Origin: G963666535 sp963666535
GTDB taxonomy: Bacteria > Bacillota > Clostridia > Oscillospirales > Oscillospiraceae
NCBI GenBank assembly: GCA_963666535.1
Contig: OY762913.1
Coordinates: forward strand, 2,480,001 to 2,544,000
Direction: 5' to 3'
DNA: 64,000 bases
A model generated the notes under the pieces. That model was not told the origin of the DNA, ran no database searches, and was given only the letters and a program-made list of their open reading frames with translations. Below, one piece after another: positions 8,815 through 17,046 of this stretch. The position numbers were made by a program, and so were the translations under genes. Position 1 is the stretch's first letter; every line of letters starts with the position of its first letter.

Positions 8815-9651
8815 TTAGTCGTATTCATAAGGGATTTCCCCTAAGTAAACCGATGCGCCATCCACCTTGGCCGTCAGGCTGAGAACTTTTCCCTCCAGAT
8901 AGGAAACGGCAATCAGGTAGTCCCCGTCCTCCAGCCCGTCAATCTTGAATTCCCCAAAGGTGTTGGTCGTAACGTGCTTTTCCTCGTCGGCTCCCTCTTT
9001 CCGGCAGGCCACCGATGCGTTCTGCAGACAATCTCCGTTTTTTGTCACCGCTCCGCCGATAAAATTCCGATTAAACCGATAAAGATTTTTATACAGCACA
9101 TGCGGTCGGGTATTCAGTTCCGGTCGAAGGGCGGACAGCTCATGCTCGGCCACAAACCGTTTCATATCTTCCTCTTCCACAAATTGAAAGGTAAGTGCCC
9201 CAGTGGGGCAAGCCATCACGCAGCGCGGTTTATCCCACCCGTTATCCAAAAGGTGACTGCACAGATTGCACTTCTGTGCCAGTTGTGCCTCTTCATTCCA
9301 AAACACAGCATGATAGGGACATGCCTCGGCAAGCAGGCGATTTCCCTTCGCCGCCACCGTGTGGAGCAGCACCGCCTGTCCATTCGCACTTTTGGTAACC
9401 GCCGCTCCACCCACACGGGCGCAGGCTGCATTTTCGCAGTGCTGACAGGTGGTTGGCAAATAGGCCACATCCATCATGGGATAAACGCCCCGCTCCCGCT
9501 TTTTTACGTTGATCCATCGCTGCCCATGCCGGGGCTGCGCGATGGAATAGGGGGGGAAGTCGTTGCCCACGAATTCATCTTTACATGCCATAAAGCAGTT
9601 GTTACAACCATGGCAGCGCGCCACATCCACAACTAAAATTCCATTTTTCAC
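8815..9651 (-). CDS. bthL: Transhydroxylase-type iron-sulfur subunit (4Fe-4S ferredoxin with C-terminal beta domain)
   Basis: Electron-transfer subunit of the adjacent molybdopterin enzyme, 278 residues. Twelve Cys in DmsB-like groups (CHGCNNCFMAC at 13-23, a CQHC group, ACPYHA, KCNLC and RCVMAC) can hold three [4Fe-4S] clusters. From about residue 185 the protein changes to a beta-rich domain like a transthyretin/Cna-B fold, which is the known layout of the small subunit of Pelobacter pyrogallol transhydroxylase (about 275 residues). The GTG start overlaps the large-subunit stop by 4 nt (GTGA), so translation is coupled. The gene symbol is by analogy. Confidence 0.82.
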   Translation of the reverse strand: MKNGILVVDVARCHGCNNCFMACKDEFVGNDFPPYSIAQPRHGQRWINVKKRERGVYPMMDVAYLPTTCQHCENAACARVGGAAVTKSANGQAVLLHTVAAKGNRLLAEACPYHAVFWNEEAQLAQKCNLCSHLLDNGWDKPRCVMACPTGALTFQFVEEEDMKRFVAEHELSALRPELNTRPHVLYKNLYRFNRNFIGGAVTKNGDCLQNASVACRKEGADEEKHVTTNTFGEFKIDGLEDGDYLIAVSYLEGKVLSLTAKVDGASVYLGEIPYEYD

Positions 9652-12263
9652 GCTCTCTCCGCCTCCTCTGCGTTGCCTGGCGTGACTGTCTCGCCTTCCC
9701 AGCGCTTTACTTCCAGCTGGCAGTCCAGCGCCATTCCGCCACAGGTTTTGGTAATAAAACGTTTCGAGGTCAAAATATTGACGCAGCCACCCCGGTCAAT
9801 GGATTCTCCCGCCTTCCCAAGGGGATCATACTCCGCGCTGGAGCCGTAGGAATGCACCACGCCGGGCCGTACCCGTTCTGTGATCTCCAGCGCGCACAGC
9901 ACCCCGCCGCGGTCGTTATACAGCAGGACGATCTCACCGTGCTTTAATCCCCGTGCATTGGCGTCCACGGGGTTCAAGCGGGCCACCCAGTAATAATATC
10001 CGTCAATCAGCATGCGGTGCTCTGGGATATCATTCATAAAGGAATCCTTGCCATCCCCCATAGTATGCATACTAAAACGGGGATGCGGCGTCAACAGAGA
10101 CAGGGGGTATTTCTTCGCCAGGGGTGACCGTATTCCCTCCCAGGACGGGATATACTTGGGAATCACCGGACGAGCCTCGTCATCGCTCTTCCAGCGCTTG
10201 AGGCTGGAGGATTCAAACTCGATTTTTCCGCTGGTGGTCTGCAGTCCCTTCTGCAGCACCTGTGCGCTGGAAGAAGGTCCCCAATCAGGTGTGTCCCTCT
10301 GCCGATCCTCCGCAAACCAACGCAGAGCCGGCGTTCTTTTTTTGCTTTCATCACAGGGTACAACAAAGTAGCCCTTTTGATAGAATTCATCCCAAGTGGT
10401 GTACTTGCCAAGGTCAGACGCTTCAAACACCTTGCGTACCCAATCCAGTTCCGTCTTTCCGCCGTCGGTGAAAATGTCACCGATGGCAAGGCGGTTGGCC
10501 AGCTCCGCCAGGATCTGATAATCACTGCGGGATTGTCCCAACGGCTCGATACATTTTTTTTGCAGGGTAATTACACGGTGGTTGTTCTGCGTAAAGGAAT
10601 CGGCCAGATAGCCCGCCGCGTGGGCAAATTCGCTGATATCCCAGCGCTCGAAATTAGTGCAGGCTGGGAAAATGATGTCGGCGTATTTTGCCTCGCCTTC
10701 CATCCAAATCGATTGGTTGAGCACAAAATCCACCTTGTCGGTCTGATACATGGAGGCATATCGGTCGCTTTGGGTCATGGTTCCGATGCTGGAACCGCCA
10801 AAGCGGTAGATCATCTTGATAGGGGAACAGCCCGGCAATGGGTAATGCTGCTGCCGGAACTGGGATTCAATGTTTTTGGTTCCCTTAAAGTGCCAGCTGG
10901 CTTCACCGTTCAGGATTCCCTCCGGGTACACCAGCTTCATCAGCGACTGTTCTGATCCAGACTGCGAGGCCTTTCCTGCATTGGCAAACAGATGCAGGCC
11001 CCATTTCCCTGCAGCAGAATCCGCTGCAATGCCGCCCTCGGAATAACCCGGAAAATAAAAATCCGTACTGACCGGCGTTCCCTGCTGGGTGCTCCAAATA
11101 TTACTGCCGGGCTTCCCCAATCCCTGCATGGCGGCAAGACAAACCATCAATCGGGCCCATTCGTTGCCTGTGGAGCGACGGCAGGCGCCGCCGAATCCAC
11201 CGATTCCGCCTGCGGCCAGCATGGTCTTATGCGTTCCCCATTTCCGGGCCAGCGCGCGGATCTCTCGGGCCGGAATATCGCACTCCTTCTCCGCCCATTC
11301 CGGCGTTTTTGGAATCCCGTCTTCCTCTCCCAAAATGTACGCCTTCCACACGTCAAACCCTGTGGTACGGCTATCTACATAGGTCTTATCATACAGATTT
11401 TCGGTGATCCAAGTATACGCGATTGCCAGCGCAAGGCAGTTGTCGGTTCCCATGCAGGGCGCCATCCATTTGTCTCCAAACAGCGTTGAAGTGTGGTTGT
11501 TGTACGGATCAATGAACACCATTTCGATGCCCAATTCCTTGAGCCAAAATCGGCGCGGCGTACCTTCATGGGCCGCATAAACGCCCGAGGTCGCCTCCGG
11601 ATCAGAGGACCAGAATACGATCAGTTCGGTATTCTGCATGGCATCCTCCAGCAGATCGTACTGCTCTGGAATACCGTAGCGCCAACTAAAGCCCCAGTTA
11701 TGCATCGCGCCCCATTGCCAGCCCTCCCAGCTGTCCGGATTGGAGCTGATGTCGGTAAAACCGGTCAGGTTCCGGAATCGCACCCATGAACTCATCCAAT
11801 AGCCCACGTTGCCCCACAACTGATGGGAGGAATGTGCATAGGCAAGGGCCGAAGAGCCGTACTCTCCCTTGATCCGGATAATCTCGTCGGCAGCGATATC
11901 CAGCGCCTCATCCCAGCTGATGGGCTCATAGCCCGAAACACCGCGCTTGTCGCAATTCCGCTCCCCATTTGGGTCAAAATCCACCCGTTTGAGCGGAGTC
12001 AGAATGCGCTTTCCGGAATAGATCATCGACTTCATACCGGAGGTAAACGCCGTCACCGATGCCCGGCGCGGCGGGGAAAAGCGCTTTCCCCGCGCCTCAA
12101 TTTCCCAGGATGCGGCATCACTCTCATCAAATTCCATCGGCGTAATGCGAACGATGCGTCCGTTTTCTACATAGACAAAAACAGGCCCGCCCGTGGTCCC
12201 GTTGGTCAGTTTTATTGTTTTATTCAATGAAAGTGCCCCCATCCATGCCGCTATCACCGGCAC
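9648..12263 (-). CDS. athL: Pyrogallol hydroxytransferase-like molybdopterin oxidoreductase, large subunit
   Basis: Molybdopterin enzyme of the DMSO-reductase family, 871 residues from a GTG at 12263. An ATG at 12242 or a TTG at 12227 may be the true start, and no Tat signal is visible, so it is cytoplasmic. Long stretches recall the Pelobacter acidigallici pyrogallol-phloroglucinol transhydroxylase. These include TTGGPVFVYV near the N-terminus, NPDSWEGW (holding the Asp-Ser pair, with Ser as Mo ligand), FYFPGYxEGG (Tyr region) and PHPRFSMHTMGDGK near the end. The catalytic His region SSHxxWGN is also kept. The expected reaction is pyrogallol to phloroglucinol. Catechol dehydroxylases are close relatives, so the substrate is not certain. 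Confidence 0.83.
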   Translation of the reverse strand: MPVIAAWMGALSLNKTIKLTNGTTGGPVFVYVENGRIVRITPMEFDESDAASWEIEARGKRFSPPRRASVTAFTSGMKSMIYSGKRILTPLKRVDFDPNGERNCDKRGVSGYEPISWDEALDIAADEIIRIKGEYGSSALAYAHSSHQLWGNVGYWMSSWVRFRNLTGFTDISSNPDSWEGWQWGAMHNWGFSWRYGIPEQYDLLEDAMQNTELIVFWSSDPEATSGVYAAHEGTPRRFWLKELGIEMVFIDPYNNHTSTLFGDKWMAPCMGTDNCLALAIAYTWITENLYDKTYVDSRTTGFDVWKAYILGEEDGIPKTPEWAEKECDIPAREIRALARKWGTHKTMLAAGGIGGFGGACRRSTGNEWARLMVCLAAMQGLGKPGSNIWSTQQGTPVSTDFYFPGYSEGGIAADSAAGKWGLHLFANAGKASQSGSEQSLMKLVYPEGILNGEASWHFKGTKNIESQFRQQHYPLPGCSPIKMIYRFGGSSIGTMTQSDRYASMYQTDKVDFVLNQSIWMEGEAKYADIIFPACTNFERWDISEFAHAAGYLADSFTQNNHRVITLQKKCIEPLGQSRSDYQILAELANRLAIGDIFTDGGKTELDWVRKVFEASDLGKYTTWDEFYQKGYFVVPCDESKKRTPALRWFAEDRQRDTPDWGPSSSAQVLQKGLQTTSGKIEFESSSLKRWKSDDEARPVIPKYIPSWEGIRSPLAKKYPLSLLTPHPRFSMHTMGDGKDSFMNDIPEHRMLIDGYYYWVARLNPVDANARGLKHGEIVLLYNDRGGVLCALEITERVRPGVVHSYGSSAEYDPLGKAGESIDRGGCVNILTSKRFITKTCGGMALDCQLEVKRWEGETVTPGNAEEAERA

Positions 12264-12287
12264 ATCTCTTGTTAACCGTGTAACAAC

Positions 12288-12316
12288 ATTGTATGGGAGT
12301 CTTCACTAATAGTCAA
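12288..12316 (-). promoter_or_regulatory. Sigma-A promoter of the molybdoenzyme operon
   Basis: On the minus strand, TTGACT (12311-12316) and TACAAT (12288-12293) are separated by 17 bp, giving an expected start near 12281, about 18 nt before the GTG start codon. The region is otherwise AT-rich. The match is close to consensus, and no operator is obvious. Confidence 0.7.
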
Positions 12317-12431
12317 GTGCTATCAGTCTTATTGGCTCTATTTTTGTTTTATTTAACTATATATGTCTTTATTTTTTGTTTATAATGTTTACATTATTTC
12401 TTTTTTTATGATAAATTTTCTCTTTTGCATT

Positions 12432-12947
12432 CTAATTCCCGTTTTCGTTATTAACATTTACTATCACAGTATTAATCTTCTGTTTCATCGCATAAGCCAC
12501 GGTCTGCATCGTCCCGCCCGGCATCCCGTCGTAAACCGCAAGCAGCACGGAGGACCTGTCCACCATATACCGATTGCGCCGCATCATGCAGCCCCTGTCG
12601 TACTGGTGCTGTACCATGGTTTCGTAGTCGCACTTCTCCAGCAGCGCAGCATACCGCCGACGCTCCTGTTCCGGCCACGCGGCGGCTTGCGTCTGACATG
12701 GGATAGCCGCCTCTATGGTTACATCCGGATGCCTCCCCCGCAGTTCCATAACCGCCTCGCAGAAATACAGATCACAGCCTCGTGCCATGCCGCAGATGAA
12801 ATGCCGTTTTCCTGTGTCGTATATCTCCTGCACCCGTCGTGCCAGCTCCTGCTTCAATTTTATGCAGGCGGGGTCCTTCTCATTTTCTTTCCAGGCAAGC
12901 TTTTCCGGCCGATGCCCGGTAAAGCAGCAGGTGTCCTCTCGTCTCAT
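12432..12947 (-). CDS. SLOG family protein (DUF1273/YpsA-like)
   Basis: A 171-residue protein beginning TCCFTGHRPEKL, the characteristic opening of the YpsA/DUF1273 group of the SLOG superfamily, a Rossmann-like fold thought to bind nucleotide-type ligands. A second conserved block is CGMARGCDLYFCEAV. I choose ATG 12947 because AGAGGTGA lies 5 nt upstream; an in-frame ATG at 12986 would include the promoter. Close clostridial relatives are common and uncharacterised. Bacillus YpsA affects cell division. A LexA-like box lies upstream (13005-13016). Confidence 0.82.
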   Translation of the reverse strand: MRREDTCCFTGHRPEKLAWKENEKDPACIKLKQELARRVQEIYDTGKRHFICGMARGCDLYFCEAVMELRGRHPDVTIEAAIPCQTQAAAWPEQERRRYAALLEKCDYETMVQHQYDRGCMMRRNRYMVDRSSVLLAVYDGMPGGTMQTVAYAMKQKINTVIVNVNNENGN

Positions 12948-12967
12948 CACGTCACCTCTTTTCTTCC

Positions 12968-12996
12968 ATTGTAGTATACCAGTCACCGCAAGTCAA
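12968..12996 (-). promoter_or_regulatory. Sigma-A promoter of the SLOG gene
   Basis: On the minus strand, TTGACT (12991-12996) and TACAAT (12968-12973) are spaced 17 bp apart, about 20 nt before the chosen ATG. This supports the start at 12947 rather than 12986. Confidence 0.7.
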
Positions 12997-13004
12997 CGAA
13001 TATA

Positions 13005-13016
13005 GAACATTTGTTT
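13005..13016. promoter_or_regulatory. LexA-like (SOS) box, weaker copy
   Basis: GAACATTTGTTT here is, on the minus strand, AAACAAATGTTC. It shares the 10-bp core AACAAATGTT with the box in front of dinB and differs at one position from the Gram-positive LexA core GAAC-N4-GTTY. It lies 9 bp upstream of the SLOG -35 and 13 bp upstream of the ribU -35, so its target is unclear. Confidence 0.35.
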
Positions 13017-13028
13017 TATATTTTTGTC

Positions 13029-13056
13029 TTGCATTTTTCTACAAATTTGTTATACT
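13029..13056 (+). promoter_or_regulatory. Sigma-A promoter of ribU
   Basis: TTGCAT (13029-13034) and TATACT (13051-13056) are spaced 16 bp apart. Transcription would begin near 13063, just before the FMN riboswitch, as expected for a riboswitch leader. Confidence 0.65.
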
Positions 13057-13077
13057 ATTGTTAACAACGGAATAGGT

Positions 13078-13195
13078 GTCTTCAGGGCGGGGTGTAATTC
13101 CCCACTGGCGGTAAAGTCCGCGAACGGTCATTTTTATGACCGCCGACCCGGTGTAACTCCGGGACCAACAGTTATAGTCTGGATGAAAGAAGATG
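13078..13195 (+). promoter_or_regulatory. FMN riboswitch (RFN element)
   Basis: The leader has the RFN landmarks in order: a P1 arm GTCTTC, then AGGGCGGGGTGTAATTCCCC, ACTGGCGGTAAAG with CCGCGA, a variable hairpin (ACGGTCAT/ATGACCG), GACCCGGTGTAACTCCGGG, and the closing GAAGAT arm. It precedes a riboflavin transporter gene, the classic target. A stem TTTAACACC/GGTGTTAAA (13218-13226/13246-13254) sits just before the ribU ribosome site (AAGGAG at 13261) and has a weak T-run. It may work as terminator or as part of translational control. Confidence 0.92.
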
Positions 13196-13275
13196 TGTTA
13201 ATAAACCTCCATCGATATTTAACACCTGAAAGGCATGGCTTTTCTGGTGTTAAAATTTTGAAGGAGTGTTTTTTT

Positions 13276-13869
13276 ATGCAAAGGAATACCCACAAACTCA
13301 CCGTCACCGCCATGCTGGCGGCAGTCGCCACCGTCCTTATGTTCCTTGATTTCAGCGTTCCCCTTATGCCCACCTTCATCAAGCTGGATGTATCCGAGCT
13401 CCCCGCGCTGCTCGCCTCTTTCAGCCTTGGCCCGGTTTATGGCGTGGCTGTCTGTCTCATCAAAAACGTGATCAACCTCATGCGTACCAGTACGGGCGGC
13501 GTAGGGGAACTGTGCAATTTCATTTTGGGCGCTTGTTTCGTTTTCCCCGCCGGTCTCATTTACCAACGGCTGCGGTCCCGCCGGGGGGCTATCGTTGGGG
13601 CTGTCGTCGGTGCTGCTGTCATGGCCGCACTCAGCGTTCCGTTCAACTACTATATTACCTATCCCATCTATTCCAACTTCATGCCTGTGGAGGCGATCAT
13701 CGCCATGTACCAGGCAATCCGTCCTTCTGTAAACGGTCTGCTGGAATGTCTGGTCACCTTTAATATGCCCTTCACCTTTTTGAAGGGTCTGCTGGATGCC
13801 CTTTTGTGCTTCCTCATTTATAAACCGCTTTCCCCCATTCTGCACGGAAACCGCCGCGCAGGTGCATGA
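13276..13869 (+). CDS. ribU: Riboflavin ECF transporter S component RibU
   Basis: Substrate-binding membrane subunit for riboflavin/FMN uptake, used with the shared EcfA1A2T module. From ATG 13276 (AAGGAG 9 nt upstream) the protein is 197 residues with about six hydrophobic segments. It carries the FDFS-like block (MFLDFSVPLMPTFIKLDVSELPA, residues 24-46, overlapping the first span) and KNVINLMRTSTGGVGELCNF, typical of RibU. The FMN riboswitch upstream supports the substrate assignment. A longer frame from 13024 would include the riboswitch and is not the real start. Confidence 0.93.
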   Translation: MQRNTHKLTVTAMLAAVATVLMFLDFSVPLMPTFIKLDVSELPALLASFSLGPVYGVAVCLIKNVINLMRTSTGGVGELCNFILGACFVFPAGLIYQRLRSRRGAIVGAVVGAAVMAALSVPFNYYITYPIYSNFMPVEAIIAMYQAIRPSVNGLLECLVTFNMPFTFLKGLLDALLCFLIYKPLSPILHGNRRAGA

Positions 13870-13882
13870 TCTGAAATCAGTC

Positions 13883-13925
13883 AGGCCGCTGTCTTTGTTC
13901 CACCAAAGACAGCGGCCTTTTTTCT
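13883..13925 (+). terminator. Rho-independent terminator after ribU
   Basis: AGGCCGCTGTCTTTG pairs with CAAAGACAGCGGCCT across a short loop, followed by TTTTTTCT. It separates ribU from the dinB promoter. Confidence 0.9.
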
Positions 13926-13965
13926 AAACCCGCCGGACCCGCATAGGAACCCTCTTTCTCTCTCA

Positions 13966-13984
13966 TATAATAGAACAAATGTTT
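13966..13984 (+). promoter_or_regulatory. dinB -10 element with LexA box
   Basis: TATAAT (13966-13971) is followed at once by GAACAAATGTTT (13973-13984), an exact match to the core GAAC-RNRY-GTTY of the Bacillus/Clostridium LexA site. The -35 is poor. A repressor bound here would cover the transcription start, which fits SOS control of the translesion polymerase gene starting 18 nt or more downstream. Confidence 0.65.
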
Positions 13985-14001
13985 GACTCTTCAGGCGGAA
14001 T

Positions 14002-15249
14002 ATGCTATTATCGGTTCGGGAGATGAGTTTGGTGGAGCGTGTCATTCTGCACTGTGATCTAAATAGCTTTTTTGCCGCTGCGGAACTGCTCTCCCGTCCG
14101 GATCTGCAGAACAGGCCTGTGGCGGTGTGCGGCGACCCAAAAAGCCGCCACGGAATCATCCTGGCCAAGAACGATCCCGCCAAGCGCTTTGGCGTTAAAA
14201 CCGCAGAGACGATCTGGCAGGCGCAAAAAAAATGCCCAGAGCTTGTCCTTCTCCCCGCGCATCAAGATCTCTATTACCGGCTTTCTCGTCAAGTAAACGC
14301 TATCTACGGGCGATATACCGACCTGGTGGAACCATTTGGAATTGACGAAAGCTGGCTGGACGTTTCCGGAACACTGCACCTGTTTGGCATGAATGGGTCT
14401 GGGCTTGCCGACGAATTGCGTCAAACCATCAAGCAGGAATTGGGGCTTACCATTTCCGTGGGTGTCTCCTTTAACAAGATTTTCGCCAAGCTGGGCAGCG
14501 ATTATAAAAAACCAGATGCCACTACCGTTATTTCCCGATCGGAGTTTCCACGCATTGTCTGGCCCCTTCCTGTTACTGATCTTCTTTTTGTCGGCCCGGC
14601 GGCTGCCCATATTCTGGCAAGCTACGGCGTGACCACCATCGGCCAACTGGCGCATTTTGACCGTGAGGCACTTTGCACTGTTTTGGGAAAGCAAGGTGCC
14701 CAGCTGCACGATTACGCCAATGGTCTGGACCGCTCCCCCGTTTCCCCTGCTGTACTTTCTGAGCCCCCAAAATCCGTTGGCAACGGCTTTACCTTTGCGC
14801 AAAACCTGCTGGGAGAACAAGCGATCCGGCAGGGCGTCAGTCTTCTGTGTGACCGGGTTGCCATGCGGCTGCGGCGGCATGGTCTCAAGTGCTGCACCAT
14901 TCAGGTTGCGATTCGCGACCCCGATTTCAAGGATATTTCCCGTCAAAAAGGACTGGAAGTCCCAACCTATCTCTCCCGCGAACTTGTGGCTGTTTCCATG
15001 GAACTCATTCGAACATCGTGGAATCTCTCGTTTCCGATTCGGGCACTCACCATCACGGGGACACATTTGATCCCCGAGTGCGAAGCGTCTGAGCAGCTGT
15101 CTCTATTCTCCCCCCATGTCAAAACCAGAGAAAATCTGGAAAAATTGGAGAAAACGGTGGATGGCATCCGGGGTCGTTACGGCCCTTCCTCCATTTCCCT
15201 TTTCTGCAAAGAAAGGGAACCGCGCAACTCGAAAAGGCCACCGGCTTAG
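14002..15249 (+). CDS. dinB: Y-family DNA polymerase IV
   Basis: Error-prone translesion polymerase, 415 residues. The palm motifs are VILHCDLNSFFAAAE (residues 14-28, first catalytic Asp), the YSRL-like finger region and GIDESWLDVSG (catalytic Asp-Glu), followed by a helix-hairpin-helix (GVTTIGQLAHF) and the little-finger domain. The exact start is open: ATG 14002 has AGGCGGA upstream, whereas GGGAG at 14018-14022 would suit TTG 14029. The stop codon lies inside the terminator hairpin. A LexA box overlaps the promoter. The C-terminus lacks an obvious sliding-clamp motif beyond ISLF near residue 402. Confidence 0.93.
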   Translation: MLLSVREMSLVERVILHCDLNSFFAAAELLSRPDLQNRPVAVCGDPKSRHGIILAKNDPAKRFGVKTAETIWQAQKKCPELVLLPAHQDLYYRLSRQVNAIYGRYTDLVEPFGIDESWLDVSGTLHLFGMNGSGLADELRQTIKQELGLTISVGVSFNKIFAKLGSDYKKPDATTVISRSEFPRIVWPLPVTDLLFVGPAAAHILASYGVTTIGQLAHFDREALCTVLGKQGAQLHDYANGLDRSPVSPAVLSEPPKSVGNGFTFAQNLLGEQAIRQGVSLLCDRVAMRLRRHGLKCCTIQVAIRDPDFKDISRQKGLEVPTYLSRELVAVSMELIRTSWNLSFPIRALTITGTHLIPECEASEQLSLFSPHVKTRENLEKLEKTVDGIRGRYGPSSISLFCKEREPRNSKRPPA

Positions 15250-15263
15250 CCGGTGGCCTTTTC
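15231..15263. terminator. Bidirectional terminator containing the dinB stop codon
   Basis: GAAAAGGCCACCGGC pairs perfectly with GCCGGTGGCCTTTTC around TTA. The dinB TAG (15247-15249) is in the loop and right arm. The hairpin also lies 23 nt beyond the stop of the convergent flavin reductase-rubredoxin gene, so it can serve both. Confidence 0.8.
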
Positions 15264-15285
15264 GGAACAATGGTGCAAAAAACGC

Positions 15286-15954
15286 TTACAGCGGTTCAAA
15301 GTCCGCAGCGCCATGCTTACAAATGGGGCATATGAAATCCGGCGGCAGGGGTTCTCCCTCATATACATAGCCGCAAATTCTGCAGATATAGCCCTTTTTC
15401 TTTTCTGCGGCAGGCTTGGGCTTGATGTTGGCAAAGTAATAGGCGTAGGTGACGGATGGTATGTTGGAGAGAACCTTCGCTTCGGTCACGTCGGCGGCAA
15501 AAACGGTGTGGGTACCGAAATCCGTTTGGGCGAACACCTTGCCCGAGAGTACGGCGTTGGCCCAGTCCGACAGATAATACAGGCCGTTTTCGCTGCGTAC
15601 CGCGCCGGGGTAATCCACAAACTTATTTGTGCTTTGCCCGCTCTGAAAGCCGAAGTGCTGAAACACCGAGAAGTCAGTCTGCTCCGTGAGGATGGAGACA
15701 TTAAACTGCCCGGTGCGTAGAATCATGTCGTGGGTAAAATTTTTTTTATTTACGGCGATGGTGATGCGTTGTGGGTCGGTGGTCACCTGAACGGCGGTGT
15801 TAATAATGCAGCCGTTATCCTTGTCGCCCTCCTGTGCCGTGAGGACGAACAAGCCATAGGAAAGCTTGAACATAGCGCTGGCATCAACCTCTCCCGCCGC
15901 TGGGGCAACCTGGGTTGGCATGGCAATGCGAAGAATCTCATTGGCAGCTGACAT
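15286..15954 (-). CDS. hrb: Flavin reductase-rubredoxin fusion (high molecular weight rubredoxin)
   Basis: A 222-residue protein with an N-terminal FMN-binding flavin reductase domain (about 20-170, with LSYGLFVLTA and the NKKNFTHDMI block) and a C-terminal rubredoxin (CRICGYVYEG ... CPICKHG) that holds one iron. This is the layout of Moorella Hrb, the NADH-dependent electron donor to flavodiiron NO/O2 reductases. No flavodiiron gene is in the window. AAAGGAG precedes the ATG. It is monocistronic, between a shared terminator and a 130-nt gap. Likely role: supplying electrons for oxygen or NO detoxification. Confidence 0.87.
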   Translation of the reverse strand: MSAANEILRIAMPTQVAPAAGEVDASAMFKLSYGLFVLTAQEGDKDNGCIINTAVQVTTDPQRITIAVNKKNFTHDMILRTGQFNVSILTEQTDFSVFQHFGFQSGQSTNKFVDYPGAVRSENGLYYLSDWANAVLSGKVFAQTDFGTHTVFAADVTEAKVLSNIPSVTYAYYFANIKPKPAAEKKKGYICRICGYVYEGEPLPPDFICPICKHGAADFEPL

Positions 15955-16086
15955 GGTGCGCTCCTTTCACCCAATTGGGGGCAATGTAAGATTTTATATT
16001 TTAAGTATAGGAGCGCAATGAAAAATTGTCAATAAAAATAATCATTATTGTTTGTGAGATGAGAGACGCCAACCTGCTGCCACGGG

Positions 16087-16929
16087 TTACAGTCCCAACA
16101 GCTTTGCGGCGTTGTCACCTCGAATGGCGGCGTTTTGAGCTGGCGTGAGCGGCATCGAGTCCAGAACGGACAATGCCGCTGCTTGGTCACCCCATGGACT
16201 GTCGGTGGCGAACAGCAGCCTGTCCGCGCCGTGCTTTTGAAGAATGCCCATGAACTGCTCCCGGGAAATCAGCCAACGGTCGTCCGGGGCGCGCACGGTA
16301 CCTGGGGCAGGGGTCAGTACCCCCAGAGAAAGGGCAGTATCCAGATACAGCGGCAGTCCGGCCAGCTTTTCCCGCACCTCGTCCCACTGTCGCCAGCCAC
16401 CGATGTGCGCCAACACCAGCTTGTCAGGCTGTACGGTAAGAAAGGCACGCAGCATGCGGTCCGGGGAGGATAAGTCTCCCCCCACCCCGATGTCCCATCC
16501 GGCGTGGGTAACTATGATCAATCCCAAGGCGGATGCCTCATCCAGAATGCGGAGGTACCGCACGTCGTCAAAAGCCACCCCCTGATACAGCGGGTGGAGC
16601 TTAATACCTTTCAGCCCGTAGCCTGCAATCCGCTTCAGTTCCGCTTTGTAGTCGGAAAAGTCGGGATGCATGGCACCGAAAAAAAGCAGACGGCGGTCGC
16701 CGCGCTCGTTCTGCTGCGCGGAAAGGACATTCAGTTTTTCCACCTGATGGACGTCGGTGGCGACGGGAAGGACAACGGACAGATCCACGCCTGCCTGTTC
16801 CATGGCGGTCAGAAGCCCCGTTTGGGTTCCGTCGGTATAAGCCTTGGAGCGGGCCACCAGCTGCAGCTTGCTTAAAACGCGCTCGGCAAGGGCGGGAGGA
16901 AACGTATGGGTATGAAAATCGATGGTCAT
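16087..16929 (-). CDS. Amidohydrolase family protein (TIM barrel)
   Basis: A 280-residue metal-dependent hydrolase or decarboxylase of the amidohydrolase-2 group. The N-terminal DFHTHTF is the metal-binding HxH, followed by GIKLHP, an VTHAGW His, a LAHIGG His and a C-terminal FATDSPWG Asp. I choose ATG 16929 because GGAG lies 8 nt upstream; the frame extends to 16959 without better support. It lies 118 nt downstream of the sodium symporter gene on the same strand, with a terminator-like hairpin between them. Substrate unknown; a carboxylate or cyclic amide imported by the symporter is a reasonable guess. Confidence 0.8.
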   Translation of the reverse strand: MTIDFHTHTFPPALAERVLSKLQLVARSKAYTDGTQTGLLTAMEQAGVDLSVVLPVATDVHQVEKLNVLSAQQNERGDRRLLFFGAMHPDFSDYKAELKRIAGYGLKGIKLHPLYQGVAFDDVRYLRILDEASALGLIIVTHAGWDIGVGGDLSSPDRMLRAFLTVQPDKLVLAHIGGWRQWDEVREKLAGLPLYLDTALSLGVLTPAPGTVRAPDDRWLISREQFMGILQKHGADRLLFATDSPWGDQAAALSVLDSMPLTPAQNAAIRGDNAAKLLGL

Positions 16930-16983
16930 AATATTCTCCTGCATGAAAAATAGAGTCATCCGGCAAAGCGGAGCTGTTGGAAC

Positions 16984-17029
16984 AAAAAAGGAGTATGGTT
17001 TAGGCTTCCCTAAACCATACTCCTTTTTT
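16984..17029 (-). terminator. Terminator between the symporter and amidohydrolase genes
   Basis: A long perfect inverted repeat, AAAAAAGGAGTATGGTTTA pairing with TAAACCATACTCCTTTTTT, encloses an 8-nt loop that can itself pair GG/CC. On the minus strand it follows the symporter stop by 18 nt and ends in T6. Expression of the amidohydrolase would need readthrough or its own promoter. Confidence 0.85.
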
Positions 17030-17046
17030 GGCGTGCGGGCAAGACC

